Shown here piece by piece: positions 27,621-36,474 of a stretch of DNA of 64,000 bases (positions are counted from its first letter, which is position 1; the number at the start of each line of letters is the position of its first letter). The DNA comes from DTU052 sp050951725. Lineage in GTDB: Bacteria; Bacillota; Syntrophomonadia; Syntrophomonadales; DTU052. Position numbers and translations under genes: made by a program. The stretch is from NCBI GenBank assembly GCA_050951725.1, contig JBMNJO010000001.1, positions 62,001 to 126,000 of the forward strand. The letters are read 5' to 3'. A model generated the notes under the pieces. That model was not told the origin of the DNA, searched no databases, and was given only the letters and a program-made list of their open reading frames with translations.

Positions 27621-28409
27621 ATGGCTGCCAAAACATACGGTCCTGTGGTTAGTGTATCGCATCTTAGCAAATCATATGGAAACATAACTGCTCTGCTGGA
27701 TGTCAGCCTTGATATACATGCAGGTCAAATATTAGCAATTGTTGGTGATAACGGAGCCGGCAAGAGTACTCTTATCAAGATATTGGCAGGAGCCGTCACA
27801 CCTGACTCCGGCTACATAAAAGTCAGAGAGCAAACCTATCATTATCTATCACCAACAAAGGCTATTAACCTGGGCATTGCAACGGTGTACCAGGATTTGG
27901 CCTTGGTTGATTGCCGGGATGTAGTCAGCAATATCTTTTTGGGCAGGGAACCGGTTTGGGGTGGCTTCATGATCGACCGCCGCCGAATGGAAAAGGAAGC
28001 CCGTCGAGTATTGGACAGACTGCAAATCAATATCCCGTCATTAAGAACGCCGGTAGGCGTTTTGTCCGGAGGACAAAGACAGGGGATTGCTGTAGCTCGG
28101 GCTATCATCCAGGGGGGGAATGTTATTATCTTTGACGAACCTACTGCGGCCATGGGGGTTCAGGAGTCCGCTAAAGTCATCGGATTGATACGGGAATTGG
28201 CTCGCGCGGGCATGGCGGTTGTTATGATCAGCCACAATCTTAATCACGTGTTTGAGCTAGCGGAGCGCATCTGCGTACTGCGGCATGGTCAGGTTGTCGC
28301 TTTGCGTGACACTGTAGATTGTAAGCCAAGTCAGATCGTGGAATATATTATGGGCACTAAGCTTATGGTAAGTGGTGCAAATGGGGAGCAGATTAATGCG
28401 GCAAATTAG
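27621..28409 (+). CDS. ribose-type ABC importer, ATP-binding protein
   Basis: 262 aa with a single nucleotide-binding domain: Walker A GDNGAGKST, signature LSGGQRQGIA and Walker B NVIIFDEPT, with the H-loop in MISHN. Similarity is to the N-terminal half of RbsA, so the functional unit is probably a homodimer as in FrcA-type transporters rather than the usual tandem protein. The permease gene overlaps its end. Confidence 0.92.
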   Translation: MAAKTYGPVVSVSHLSKSYGNITALLDVSLDIHAGQILAIVGDNGAGKSTLIKILAGAVTPDSGYIKVREQTYHYLSPTKAINLGIATVYQDLALVDCRDVVSNIFLGREPVWGGFMIDRRRMEKEARRVLDRLQINIPSLRTPVGVLSGGQRQGIAVARAIIQGGNVIIFDEPTAAMGVQESAKVIGLIRELARAGMAVVMISHNLNHVFELAERICVLRHGQVVALRDTVDCKPSQIVEYIMGTKLMVSGANGEQINAAN

Positions 28410-29382
28410 AAACTCATTATGGTCATGGAACGAACACTTTTCCCAAATTCTACTTGGCCTGGTCCTTGTTATTATGGCCGCTCTGCTGAATCAGGCATCA
28501 CCGTTCTTTATGACTTGGGATAATTGGCGCAACATCCTGGACCAGAGTGCCTTGCTCGTAATAATTTCTGTAGGAATGACATTTGTCATTTGTACAAGTG
28601 GAATTGACTTATCGGTCGGAGCTATCGTGGCACTGAGCGGAGTCTGTATGGCTTTGGCCCTGCATTCCGGATTATCTGTCGAGATATCAGTCTGCTTGGG
28701 TTTAGCGGCCGGAACTGCTGTCGGTATGTTTAATGGTCTGTTAATTTCCAAGATAAATATTAGCCCCTTCATCGTTACCCTGGCTGCCATGTCGGTAACC
28801 AGGGGTGTTGCTCTAATTCTCACCAAGGGCATACCCATATACGGGTTTCCCCAAAACTTTACCTGGTGGGGCAGCGGTCATATTGGTCCCGTCAATCCGC
28901 CTATTTTAATGGCGATATTGCTCGCTTTACTGGCAGCCTTGGTTTTAAATCGGACAAAACTGGGTTATTATACCTTGGCTCTGGGTGGAAATGAGGAGGC
29001 TCTCCGCCGGGCTGGTGTTGCACACAAAACCTATAAGACTGTGGTTTACGCTATTTCTGGATTTACCGCAGCTGTAGGCGGATTAGTGGTCACTGCACGT
29101 TTGAACACAGCTGAGCCACTGGCAGGCTGGATGTTGGAACTAGATGCCATCGCTGCAGTTGTTTTGGGTGGTACAGATATGAAGGGAGGGAGAGGAAGCA
29201 TCACTGGAACCGTGATGGCATGTCTATTGCTGGGGATGTTACGTAATGGCTTGACAATTTTGAACATACCATCCTATTACCAGCAGCTAACCATTGGTTT
29301 AATTATCCTGGTGGCGGTCATCATTTCTGAGTTACGGCTCAGAAATACCTCAGGATACGTAAATGTGACAAAGGAGGATTAG
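28396..29382 (+). CDS. ribose-type ABC importer, permease
   Basis: 328 aa from the ATG at 28396 (GGGGAG spaced 7 nt), overlapping the ATPase gene by 14 nt. Eight or more hydrophobic segments and the RbsC/BPD_transp_2 signatures GMTFVICTSGIDLSVGAIVA and VLGGTDMKGGRGS are present. It forms the membrane channel for a sugar or nucleoside substrate delivered by the next gene's product. Confidence 0.93.
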   Translation: MRQIRNSLWSWNEHFSQILLGLVLVIMAALLNQASPFFMTWDNWRNILDQSALLVIISVGMTFVICTSGIDLSVGAIVALSGVCMALALHSGLSVEISVCLGLAAGTAVGMFNGLLISKINISPFIVTLAAMSVTRGVALILTKGIPIYGFPQNFTWWGSGHIGPVNPPILMAILLALLAALVLNRTKLGYYTLALGGNEEALRRAGVAHKTYKTVVYAISGFTAAVGGLVVTARLNTAEPLAGWMLELDAIAAVVLGGTDMKGGRGSITGTVMACLLLGMLRNGLTILNIPSYYQQLTIGLIILVAVIISELRLRNTSGYVNVTKED

Positions 29383-29383
29383 A

Positions 29384-30445
29384 GTGAAACGTAGTAAAAA
29401 ATTAATTGCGTTATTCTTATTAGGAGCCTTTTTGTTGTCCATAGTAGGATGTGGGAGCAATACTACTAACGAGAAGCAGCCGCTCGATAATGTCTATGAT
29501 GACAAGGTGGCTGAAAATGAAAGAATATTGATGGACCAGTTGCAACCGCTGCCCAAACTTCAGCAAGGCGAAAAAATTGGCATATTGGTCATCACGCTGG
29601 CCAATCCTTATTGGGTCACACTCAAAGAGTCTTATGAACGAGCTGCCAAAGAATTGGGAGTAACCGTTGAAATTATGGCGGCACCTACTGAGAATGACAC
29701 CAAGTCTCAGCTGGAAACCTTGCAAGCCATGGTGGCCAAGGATTATGAAGGTCTAATTGTGTCTCCTATCGAGCCGTTCAATCTGGTGCCTGGCGTAGTG
29801 GCGGCCAATAAAAAGGGGATCAAAGTAGTGAATCTGGGGCCTGGCATTAGTGTGGATTCACTTACCGAAGCTGGCGGCTACCTGGATGGTCGTATCACAG
29901 TGGACTTTGAAGAACAAGGCGAAAAGGCTGCAGAGTATATTGTTGAGAAAATAGGTAAGGACGGCGGAAAAGTCGCCATTATTCAGGGAATACCCGGAGC
30001 AGGACAAAGCGAGGGCAGAACAGCCGGGGCGAAAAGGGTTTTTGAAAACACTCCAGGGATCGAGCTGGTTTCTATCCAACCAGCCAATTGGGATCGGAAT
30101 ACCGCATACAATATTACTACCAACCTTCTACAGTCAAATCCGGATATAAAAGGAATCTTTTGCTGTAACGATGTAATGGCCCTGGCGGCCACTGACGCTC
30201 TGACCGCGGCAGGAAAAAGAGAGGGTAAAATCGTCTTTGGGGTAGATTTCATCGATGAGGCCAAAGAGGCCATAAAGGCTGGCAAGCTAGACGGAAGCAT
30301 TGCCTATTCCATGGACGCCTATGCCAAAGCCGGTATCTTGCTGGCCTTGAAAACTATTCAGGCCATGGAAGTTCCCGAGCAGGTCAATAGCCCGCTAGCC
30401 GTGGTTACTAAGGAGAATATCAAAGAATACGAAACCTGGCATTAA
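29384..30445 (+). CDS. ribose-type ABC importer, substrate-binding lipoprotein
   Basis: 353 aa, GTG start at 29384 behind GGAGG. An N-terminal signal with lipobox IVGC (cleavage before Cys23) predicts a lipid-anchored protein outside the membrane. The body is a periplasmic-binding-protein-type-1 fold (ILVITLANPYW, GLIVSPIEPFNL, GIFCCNDVMALAA, IVFGVDFIDEA) as in RbsB. Its ligand is probably a furanose sugar or nucleoside-related compound, guided by the PsuG-like neighbour. Confidence 0.93.
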   Translation: MKRSKKLIALFLLGAFLLSIVGCGSNTTNEKQPLDNVYDDKVAENERILMDQLQPLPKLQQGEKIGILVITLANPYWVTLKESYERAAKELGVTVEIMAAPTENDTKSQLETLQAMVAKDYEGLIVSPIEPFNLVPGVVAANKKGIKVVNLGPGISVDSLTEAGGYLDGRITVDFEEQGEKAAEYIVEKIGKDGGKVAIIQGIPGAGQSEGRTAGAKRVFENTPGIELVSIQPANWDRNTAYNITTNLLQSNPDIKGIFCCNDVMALAATDALTAAGKREGKIVFGVDFIDEAKEAIKAGKLDGSIAYSMDAYAKAGILLALKTIQAMEVPEQVNSPLAVVTKENIKEYETWH

Positions 30446-30460
30446 TTTCAGCTCGCAATA

Positions 30461-30490
30461 AAGTCGGCTGTTTTACAGAACAGCCGACTT
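30461..30490 (+). terminator. intrinsic terminator after ABC importer
   Basis: AAGTCGGCTGTT and AACAGCCGACTT form a perfect 12-bp stem with a 6-nt loop, 16 nt past the stop codon. The tail (ATTTC) is short in T, but position and stem are convincing. Confidence 0.72.
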
Positions 30491-30540
30491 ATTTCAACTC
30501 GGGCGCGATTGGCAATATAACCAGGATTAATGGAGATGAA

Positions 30541-31263
30541 ATGCATTTAGAGAAACAATTGACGGATATGGCTATTGCCTATGGTTGGGATTATTGCGGT
30601 TTTGCAGACCTGACGCGTTTTCACACCTACATGAGAAGCTTTTGTGGTCCTTTTATAAATCAATTCCCCCGGGCAATTTCCCTGGTCATACGTCTTTCGA
30701 ATGCAGTTGTTGATAGTATTGAGGAGCAGGAGCGCGACAAAATACTTTCTTTTCATAATTACGCCTATTATGCGATTGACTACGTGCAGAATACTGGCAC
30801 CGCAAGAATAGCCAATTATCTAGAAAACCAGGGCTGGAAGGCCTATCCTGTCCCGGCCTCCTATGGTGTATATCAGGAAGGTTTGGCTGCACTCATATCA
30901 CATAAGTTAGTGGCCAGAGCAGCCGGATTAGGGTGGATAGGCAAGAATGGTCTTTTCCTTACCCCACAGGATGGACCGAGGGTCAGACTGGCCAGCATCC
31001 TTACTGATGCTCCGCTTCAAACTTCGAAACCGATGGAATCAGCCTGTCACAATTGCAAAATATGCCAGTTGGCTTGTCCAGCCGGGGCGATAAAAGGGCG
31101 GGAATTTGACGAACGAGAAGCTGATGATGAGAGGCTGGACCCGGTCAAGTGCTTCAATTTTATGGAGAATCGTAAAAAGGAGTGGGGCATTGAAATTGAG
31201 CGATGTGTTTGCGGGCTATGTGTCGCCGTATGCCCTTTTGGTAAAAGGCATGCGAGGCTATAA
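30541..31263 (+). CDS. QueG-like double [4Fe-4S] protein
   Basis: 240 aa, ATG 30541 after GGAG. The N-terminal part resembles the catalytic/cobalamin-binding half of epoxyqueuosine reductase (GLGWIGKNGLFLTPQ, GPRVRLASILTDAPL); the C-terminus has two cluster motifs, CHNCKICQLACP and CVCGLCVAVCP. It is shorter than true QueG (over 300 aa) and lacks its C-terminal repeats, so it may be a redox enzyme or electron carrier of another pathway. It precedes the double-cubane cluster genes by 66 nt and could supply electrons to them. Confidence 0.72.
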   Translation: MHLEKQLTDMAIAYGWDYCGFADLTRFHTYMRSFCGPFINQFPRAISLVIRLSNAVVDSIEEQERDKILSFHNYAYYAIDYVQNTGTARIANYLENQGWKAYPVPASYGVYQEGLAALISHKLVARAAGLGWIGKNGLFLTPQDGPRVRLASILTDAPLQTSKPMESACHNCKICQLACPAGAIKGREFDEREADDERLDPVKCFNFMENRKKEWGIEIERCVCGLCVAVCPFGKRHARL

Positions 31264-31329
31264 AGAATGACTTCTAACAACTAGAAAGCACCGCGGACTA
31301 TATCTATATAAAAGGGAGATTTCTGTATT

Positions 31330-32466
31330 ATGTTAGATGAATTTATGCAAGGATTCGCCAGTGCCAGAGAAGTGAACCTAATGCGAATTAAAGAGGCCAA
31401 GGAGAACGGCACCAAAGTAGTCGGTATTTATTGCACCTATTGCCCCCAGGAACTGGTTTTGGCAGCAGGCGCAATACCAGTAGGGCTTTGCGGAACGAGT
31501 GAGAACCCGATTGCTGCTGCGGAGGAAACCTTGCCGCGCAACCTCTGCCCATTAATTAAATCCTCTTATGGATTTGCCGTCACAGATACCTGCCCGTTCT
31601 TTCATTTTTCTGACTTCATCGTGGGCGAGACCACCTGCGATGGAAAAAAGAAGATGTTTGAAATTATGCAGGACCTGAAACCGGTCCACGTAATGCAGCT
31701 TCCCCATGTAAATAACACCAATGCATCATTTGATCTGTGGGTGGAAGAATTGCGGTGTTTAAAAAACCGTTTAGAGAAAGAATTGCAGGTCAGCATAAGC
31801 GACCAAGACATATGGGACGCCGTAGAGGTTATCAACAAAGAAAACCGGGCTATCAAGGCCATGTTCGATCTAAACCGAGCCGATCCGCCACCACTAAGCG
31901 GAATGGAAATACTCACCGCTGCCTGGTCCCGCAGCTTTAGCAGCAATAAAGGAGAGATGATCGAAAACCTCCATGCAATGGTTCGGGATGCCGCCAATCA
32001 GCCGAAGAACAGGCAGACAAAGGCACCCCGGGTACTCTTGACCGGCTGTCCGGTGGGTCTGGGTACTGAAAAAGTAATCCGTCTGACCGAAGAACTGGGG
32101 GCCAATATCGTGGCCATGGAAAACTGTTCGGGCTACAAGACACTGGAATTGCAGACCAACACGAACGTGGCGGATCCCATTGTCGCCTTGGCAGAAAAGT
32201 ATCTGGCCATTCCCTGCTCCTGCATGAGTCCCAATCCCAACCGCCTGGAGTTATTAGACAAGATGATCGATGATTTCCGCGCAGATGCGGTCATCGATTT
32301 AACCTGGCAAGCTTGTCATACCTATAATATCGAAGCCTTTGAAGTAGGCAAACTGGTGAAGTCCAAGGGACTTCCTTGCCTGCACCTGGAAAGTGACTAT
32401 TCCAATTCCGATTTGGAGAGTCTTAAGGTTCGGATAGAAGCAATGCTGGAGATGGTTGAGATATGA
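31330..32466 (+). CDS. double-cubane-cluster / 2-hydroxyacyl-CoA dehydratase D family protein 1
   Basis: 378 aa. Family HgdB/BcrB-like, closest in layout to YjiM and to the double-cubane-cluster protein (DCCP) group: cysteines in YCTYCPQE, RNLCPLIKSS, TDTCPFFHFSD, ETTCDGKKK, NCSGYKT and PCSCMSPN. These proteins hold an iron-sulfur double cluster and receive electrons at very low potential from an ATP-driven activator. The next gene, overlapping by 4 nt, is that activator. No acyl-CoA metabolism genes are nearby, so reduction of a small molecule is more likely than dehydration; the substrate is unknown. Confidence 0.82.
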   Translation: MLDEFMQGFASAREVNLMRIKEAKENGTKVVGIYCTYCPQELVLAAGAIPVGLCGTSENPIAAAEETLPRNLCPLIKSSYGFAVTDTCPFFHFSDFIVGETTCDGKKKMFEIMQDLKPVHVMQLPHVNNTNASFDLWVEELRCLKNRLEKELQVSISDQDIWDAVEVINKENRAIKAMFDLNRADPPPLSGMEILTAAWSRSFSSNKGEMIENLHAMVRDAANQPKNRQTKAPRVLLTGCPVGLGTEKVIRLTEELGANIVAMENCSGYKTLELQTNTNVADPIVALAEKYLAIPCSCMSPNPNRLELLDKMIDDFRADAVIDLTWQACHTYNIEAFEVGKLVKSKGLPCLHLESDYSNSDLESLKVRIEAMLEMVEI

Positions 32467-33227
32467 TAACAATCGGCATTGATATCGGTTCAGTGGCCGC
32501 AAAAGGTTACCTTCTTAACCATGACCACCATTACCGGGCGCTGATTCCTACTGGGTGGAGCCCCCGAGACGCGGGACAAACGATTATCGAGCGGCTTCTC
32601 GCAGCGTCAGGATTAGATTCAGGTCAGGTTGAACGGATATATGTTACGGGATATGGTCGGGTAGCTTTTGATCATGCCGACAAAACGGTTACTGAGATCA
32701 AGTGTCATGCGCGAGGAATCGCTGAGCTTTTCCCCGAGGTCCGCACCATCATTGATATTGGGGGCCAGGATAGCAAGGTCATCCGCATTGAGGAGCGGGG
32801 CCGGGTGGTTGATTTTGCCATGAATGACAAGTGTGCTGCGGGAACCGGCCGGTTCCTGCAGGTGATGGCTACTGCTCTGGGGTTGGATGTCAGTGAACTG
32901 GGAGATGCGGAGGATCCTGGACAGATGCAAACAATCAGCAGTATGTGTACGGTATTTGCTGAATCGGAAATTATCGGGTCGCTGGCGCGCGGCAACCCCA
33001 AAGGCGGGATCATCGCCGGTCTGCACCAATCGGTAGGGAAAAGAGTATCAGCTATGGCACGACGTATGGGAATCAAAGAACAGGTGGCTTTCACCGGGGG
33101 AGTGGCAATCAACCCGGGTGTCAAGCGTGCGCTGGAGGAAGAGATCGGAACTGAAATTATGGTGCCCGAAGCTTGTCAGTACACGGGTGCTTTGGGCGCG
33201 GCTTTATTGGCATTGGAAAGTGGTTAG
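32463..33227 (+). CDS. ASKHA-type ATPase activator (HgdC / DCCP reductase / YjiL-like)
   Basis: 254 aa, start ATG overlapping the previous stop (ATGA). ASKHA ATPase fold: GIDIGSVAAKGYL, DIGGQDSKVI and FTGGVAINPGV. The two cysteines that bridge a [4Fe-4S] cluster across the homodimer are in DKCAAGTGRFL and SSMCTVFAES. It couples ATP hydrolysis to low-potential electron transfer to its partner. With two partner paralogues flanking it, one activator probably serves both. Confidence 0.9.
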   Translation: MITIGIDIGSVAAKGYLLNHDHHYRALIPTGWSPRDAGQTIIERLLAASGLDSGQVERIYVTGYGRVAFDHADKTVTEIKCHARGIAELFPEVRTIIDIGGQDSKVIRIEERGRVVDFAMNDKCAAGTGRFLQVMATALGLDVSELGDAEDPGQMQTISSMCTVFAESEIIGSLARGNPKGGIIAGLHQSVGKRVSAMARRMGIKEQVAFTGGVAINPGVKRALEEEIGTEIMVPEACQYTGALGAALLALESG

Positions 33228-33306
33228 ATGAGGTTAAGAGAGGTTGTCCATAGTAAGCAAGTTGCTTTTGGAAAGTACGATCAATATTGAAGAGGAGGAA
33301 TTGTAA

Positions 33307-34581
33307 ATGGCAGATTACCGGGAAATGTGGGCCAAACTGGGGATGGATCTGGAGCAACATGACGTTCTGTGCGAGGTACTCCCTGAGGCTTTTGGAGGTA
33401 TTTACCTCACCCAGCAAAACCGTCCGAAGGGCATGGATTTTTATGATTTTGTGGTATCCGAGATTCACGGGGTCAGACCGGCAGAGATGCTGCAACATCA
33501 AAAAGAGGGCGGGAAGGTGTTCGGAACCTTCTGCGTATATGTCCCGGATGAGGTGGTCTTTGCCGCCGGCGGAATCGCTGCAGGACTTTGCGGGGGATCG
33601 CAGTTCTGGGTATCCGGCGGAGAAAAAGTGCTGCCAGCCAATACCTGCCCGCTCATCAAAGCTTCCGTAGGTGCGAGACTGGATAAAACCTGTCCCTTCT
33701 TTCTAATTCCTGACATGTACGTGGCTGAGACTACCTGCGATGGAAAGAAGAAAGCCTGGGAGATACTGAGTCGTGAAGTGCCTATGCACATTATCGATAT
33801 CCCGCAGATGAAACGAGAACGGGATATCGCTGCCTTTGAAGCTGAAATTAGGGATTTCATAGGCGTGGTAGAAAAAGTAACCGGCAACAAGATTACCGCC
33901 GAATCGCTGGGAGAGGCCATTAAACTGATAAACAACAAGCGCAGGGCTTTGCAGCGGGTTTACAATGCCCGAAAAGCTTCACCGGTACCCATCAGCGGTA
34001 AAGACGCTCTCCTGGTAACCCAGATCAACTTTTATGATGATCCTGCGCGGGCAGCCCAGATGGCCAATAACCTGGCTGACGAACTGGAGCAGCGAATCAA
34101 TGATGGAACTGGCGTTTTCCCGAATAACGCTGTGCGCATCATGATCAGCGGCACCCCTATGGCCATACCCAACTGGAAACTGCATCATATTGTAGAGAGT
34201 CTCGGTGCAGCAGTCGTGGTTGAAGAATCATGTACCGGTACCCGCTATTTTGAAAACCTGGTTGATGAGTCAGCCACTACTTTGGAAGGACAGATTCGGG
34301 CACTGGCCGAAAGATATATGAAGACCAATTGCGCTTGTTTCACGCCAAATTCCGCCAGGATCGACGATATTATCCGTCTGGCCGATGAATACAAGGTGGA
34401 TGGGATTATTGATACCAATCTACAGTTCTGCAACCTTTATTCTACGGAGAGTTACCTGGTCAAACAGGCTTTGACTGAGCGTAATCTGCCAGTTATACAC
34501 ATCGAGACAGATTACAGCGAGCAGGATTTTGAGCAGCTCCGGACCAGAGTAGAAGCTTTTCTGGAGATGCTGAGAAAGTAG
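33307..34581 (+). CDS. double-cubane-cluster / 2-hydroxyacyl-CoA dehydratase D family protein 2
   Basis: 424 aa, ATG 33307 after GGAGG at 8 nt. A paralogue of the gene at 31330 with an N-terminal extension of about 45 aa; conserved cysteines in FCVYVPDE, NTCPLIKASVG, DKTCPFFLIPD, ETTCDGKKK, SCTGTRYFE and NCACFTPN. Length and N-terminus are close to the characterised double-cubane-cluster proteins of acetogens and hydrogenogens. Its TAG stop at 34579 is in frame with the following DUF3343 gene. Confidence 0.85.
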   Translation: MADYREMWAKLGMDLEQHDVLCEVLPEAFGGIYLTQQNRPKGMDFYDFVVSEIHGVRPAEMLQHQKEGGKVFGTFCVYVPDEVVFAAGGIAAGLCGGSQFWVSGGEKVLPANTCPLIKASVGARLDKTCPFFLIPDMYVAETTCDGKKKAWEILSREVPMHIIDIPQMKRERDIAAFEAEIRDFIGVVEKVTGNKITAESLGEAIKLINNKRRALQRVYNARKASPVPISGKDALLVTQINFYDDPARAAQMANNLADELEQRINDGTGVFPNNAVRIMISGTPMAIPNWKLHHIVESLGAAVVVEESCTGTRYFENLVDESATTLEGQIRALAERYMKTNCACFTPNSARIDDIIRLADEYKVDGIIDTNLQFCNLYSTESYLVKQALTERNLPVIHIETDYSEQDFEQLRTRVEAFLEMLRK

Positions 34582-34590
34582 GTCTTTAAA

Positions 34591-34851
34591 CTGGATACTA
34601 GTAGTTATGATTGGTATGTATTATTCCCCAATCATCATATGGGACTGCTTCTTAAGAAAAAACTTGACGAGTGCAACATCAAAGCCATGATTTCTCCGAC
34701 TCCGCGAGAAGCCAGTAAGAGCTGCGGTATTTCCTTGATCGTGGATGAAGTTGACCTGCCGGTGATCAAACAAATCATTGAGGAAAGTAACATTCAGATT
34801 CTCAAGATCGTTTCTCTAGCCAGAAGAGAGTGGAAATATCGCAGCACTTGA
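34591..34851 (+). CDS. DUF3343 putative Se/S carrier-like protein; start uncertain
   Basis: The first ATG (34639) would remove the conserved N-terminal strand of this family: the same frame upstream reads SSYDWYVLFPNHHMGLLLKK, as expected for DUF3343. No ATG, GTG or TTG exists between the preceding in-frame TAG (34579) and that segment, so translation must begin at CTG 34591 (used here, 86 aa) or continue from the previous gene. Family members are small proteins that occur beside selenium/sulfur-handling genes; a cysteine follows in SKSCGISL. It is co-directional with YedF. Confidence 0.7.
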   Translation: MDTSSYDWYVLFPNHHMGLLLKKKLDECNIKAMISPTPREASKSCGISLIVDEVDLPVIKQIIEESNIQILKIVSLARREWKYRST

Positions 34852-34912
34852 GTGGTTAGGCAGGTTGGTCAAAACCGTAAATGTTGTGATGATCAAATAG
34901 ATGGAGGAAAAA

Positions 34913-35128
34913 GTGACCTTAATTACTCCTGCAATGAGCTTGTTAGAGATTGTAGAGTTAAGCCCGCAATCAGAAGAAGTTTTTCATCAATACGATGATG
35001 AAGCGGGCTGTTGCCTATTATGTAATAACCTGTTTGATCCATTGGAAGAAGTCGCGAAAACTTACTCACTCGATTTAGATCAAATCTTAGCGAGACTAAG
35101 AAAACTGGATCATACATTGGAAAGGTGA
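34913..35128 (+). CDS. DUF1858-domain protein
   Basis: 71 aa from the GTG at 34913 (GGAGG spaced 5 nt). The sequence ITPAMSLLEIVE...EVFHQYDDEAGCCLLC...LDLDQILARL follows the DUF1858 pattern, with a CxxC-like CCLLC. Such domains occur fused or next to hybrid-cluster and sulfur-transfer proteins and are thought to handle sulfur species. It overlaps the region just before yedF and should be co-translated. Confidence 0.75.
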   Translation: MTLITPAMSLLEIVELSPQSEEVFHQYDDEAGCCLLCNNLFDPLEEVAKTYSLDLDQILARLRKLDHTLER

Positions 35129-35133
35129 TAAAT

Positions 35134-35715
35134 ATGAGTAGAACAGTCGACGCTCGGGGACTCTCTTGCCCGCAACCCGTCATCTTGACGAAACGCGTTA
35201 TGGATGAAAAAAGTGGTGAAGAAATCATAACCCTGGTGGATAATCCTACTTCTCTGGAAAATGTGTGCAAACTGGCAACAAGCCAGGGATACCGGTTTAC
35301 TGTAGAGGAGGTAGGTTCAGAGCGGCATATTCATATGATTAAGGAATCAGACACATCAAATGTTGAAGATGCTTCATCAAAAAACATTGCTATCCTAATC
35401 AAATCACAGTTCTTTGGCGAAGGAAGTAATGAATTAGGCGCCATATTAATGAAGAGTTTTCTTTACACATTAACTGAATCAGCTTCTCGAATTAGTCACC
35501 TGATATTTATGAATGGTGGTGTTTATTTAAGCACCGAAGGATCGCCAGTATTAGATCACTTGCGTGAACTTGAACGACAGGGTGTAAAGATATTGTCATG
35601 CGGCACATGTCTGGATTATTTTACGTTAAAAGAAAAGCTTCAAGTTGGTGAAGTGACCAATATGTATGACGCAACTGAGACATTGCTAAATGCAGATAAA
35701 ACCTTGGTGTTTTAG
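35134..35715 (+). CDS. yedF: sulfurtransferase-like selenium metabolism protein YedF
   Basis: 193 aa from ATG 35134, behind AAAGGTGAT. An N-terminal TusA/SirA domain with the active-site cysteine in DARGLSCPQPVI is fused to a DsrE/DsrF-like domain with CGTCLDYF. This two-domain layout defines YedF, usually genetically linked to selenium-dependent hydroxylase genes. Here it ends the double-cubane operon, suggesting sulfur or selenium delivery to those clusters; this is inference. Confidence 0.88.
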   Translation: MSRTVDARGLSCPQPVILTKRVMDEKSGEEIITLVDNPTSLENVCKLATSQGYRFTVEEVGSERHIHMIKESDTSNVEDASSKNIAILIKSQFFGEGSNELGAILMKSFLYTLTESASRISHLIFMNGGVYLSTEGSPVLDHLRELERQGVKILSCGTCLDYFTLKEKLQVGEVTNMYDATETLLNADKTLVF

Positions 35716-35789
35716 ACTGAAGCACAGAATGGCAACCGTTTGAGATGTCAAACATTCAACAATATAGTTGGATTCGTTGAAAGCAAGAC

Positions 35790-35841
35790 GAACCGGTCCC
35801 TTGTGAGCCCTTGCGCGGCAGCTCACTACGGCGACCGGTTC
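35790..35841. terminator. nested hairpin between convergent operons
   Basis: GAACCGGTC/GACCGGTTC (9 bp) encloses a second perfect stem, GTGAGC/GCTCAC. It lies 75 nt past yedF and about 70 nt from the end of the opposing gene, consistent with a bidirectional terminator, though T-runs are poor. Confidence 0.5.
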
Positions 35842-35910
35842 TTTGAAATATAAAATATGTCAGCTCGGTTACAATCAATCGAATATCAGGGAAGTTGCGG
35901 CCAGGCCATA

Positions 35911-36450
35911 CTATTTTCTAATGGTGTAATCAAACAAATCCTTTGCATCTGTTGACATAATAAACGATGCGATTTGTTCTTTAATCCGCTGCAGTCTTAC
36001 TATTTCATCTTGGCTGATGTTACCCATGTGAGCTTTTCGGGATAAAACTATGAACTCATCAGGTATTAAACCGTCTTTTAGAGAAACCTCTATTCGCCGG
36101 CTGTCATATCCAACCTCAAAATAGTACTTTCCCCCGTTAGGTGCATCCGGCGCCAGCTTGTCTTTAACAACATCGCAATCCGCGGTCAGCCTTCCCCCTG
36201 TCCAGGCCCTTGTGGCCATTTCCACTGCATCAATAACTCCTGTGCCGTTCATTCCGATACCGGTAAGAAATCTGACTTCCCGCCTTGAAGGAATCTCGCC
36301 CTCATTAAAAAGCACTGAGAATGCAAGCTCAAGGACTTTATATGCCATAGCGACTCCGGCAATATGAAAGCGACCGTGGTACTTGATCATGTCTTCATAT
36401 GTTATTTCTACAATATTTACCCTGTCTTTGAAAACTAACTTATCTGCCAC
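35911..36450 (-). CDS. FmdE-like protein lacking cysteines
   Basis: 179 aa, GTG 36450 after AGGGGA. Residues KYHGRFHIAGVAMAYKVLEL and GTGVIDAVEMATRAWTGG follow the FmdE (formylmethanofuran dehydrogenase subunit E) pattern CHGH..PGL..G and DA....G.T.G, but the cysteine is replaced by tyrosine and no C-terminal zinc finger is present. It lies 24 nt downstream of an NMT1-type importer and is probably an intracellular ligand-binding or enzyme partner for the imported compound. Confidence 0.6.
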   Translation of the reverse strand: MADKLVFKDRVNIVEITYEDMIKYHGRFHIAGVAMAYKVLELAFSVLFNEGEIPSRREVRFLTGIGMNGTGVIDAVEMATRAWTGGRLTADCDVVKDKLAPDAPNGGKYYFEVGYDSRRIEVSLKDGLIPDEFIVLSRKAHMGNISQDEIVRLQRIKEQIASFIMSTDAKDLFDYTIRK

Positions 36451-36474
36451 TTTATTCCCCTCTGCTGAATGTGG

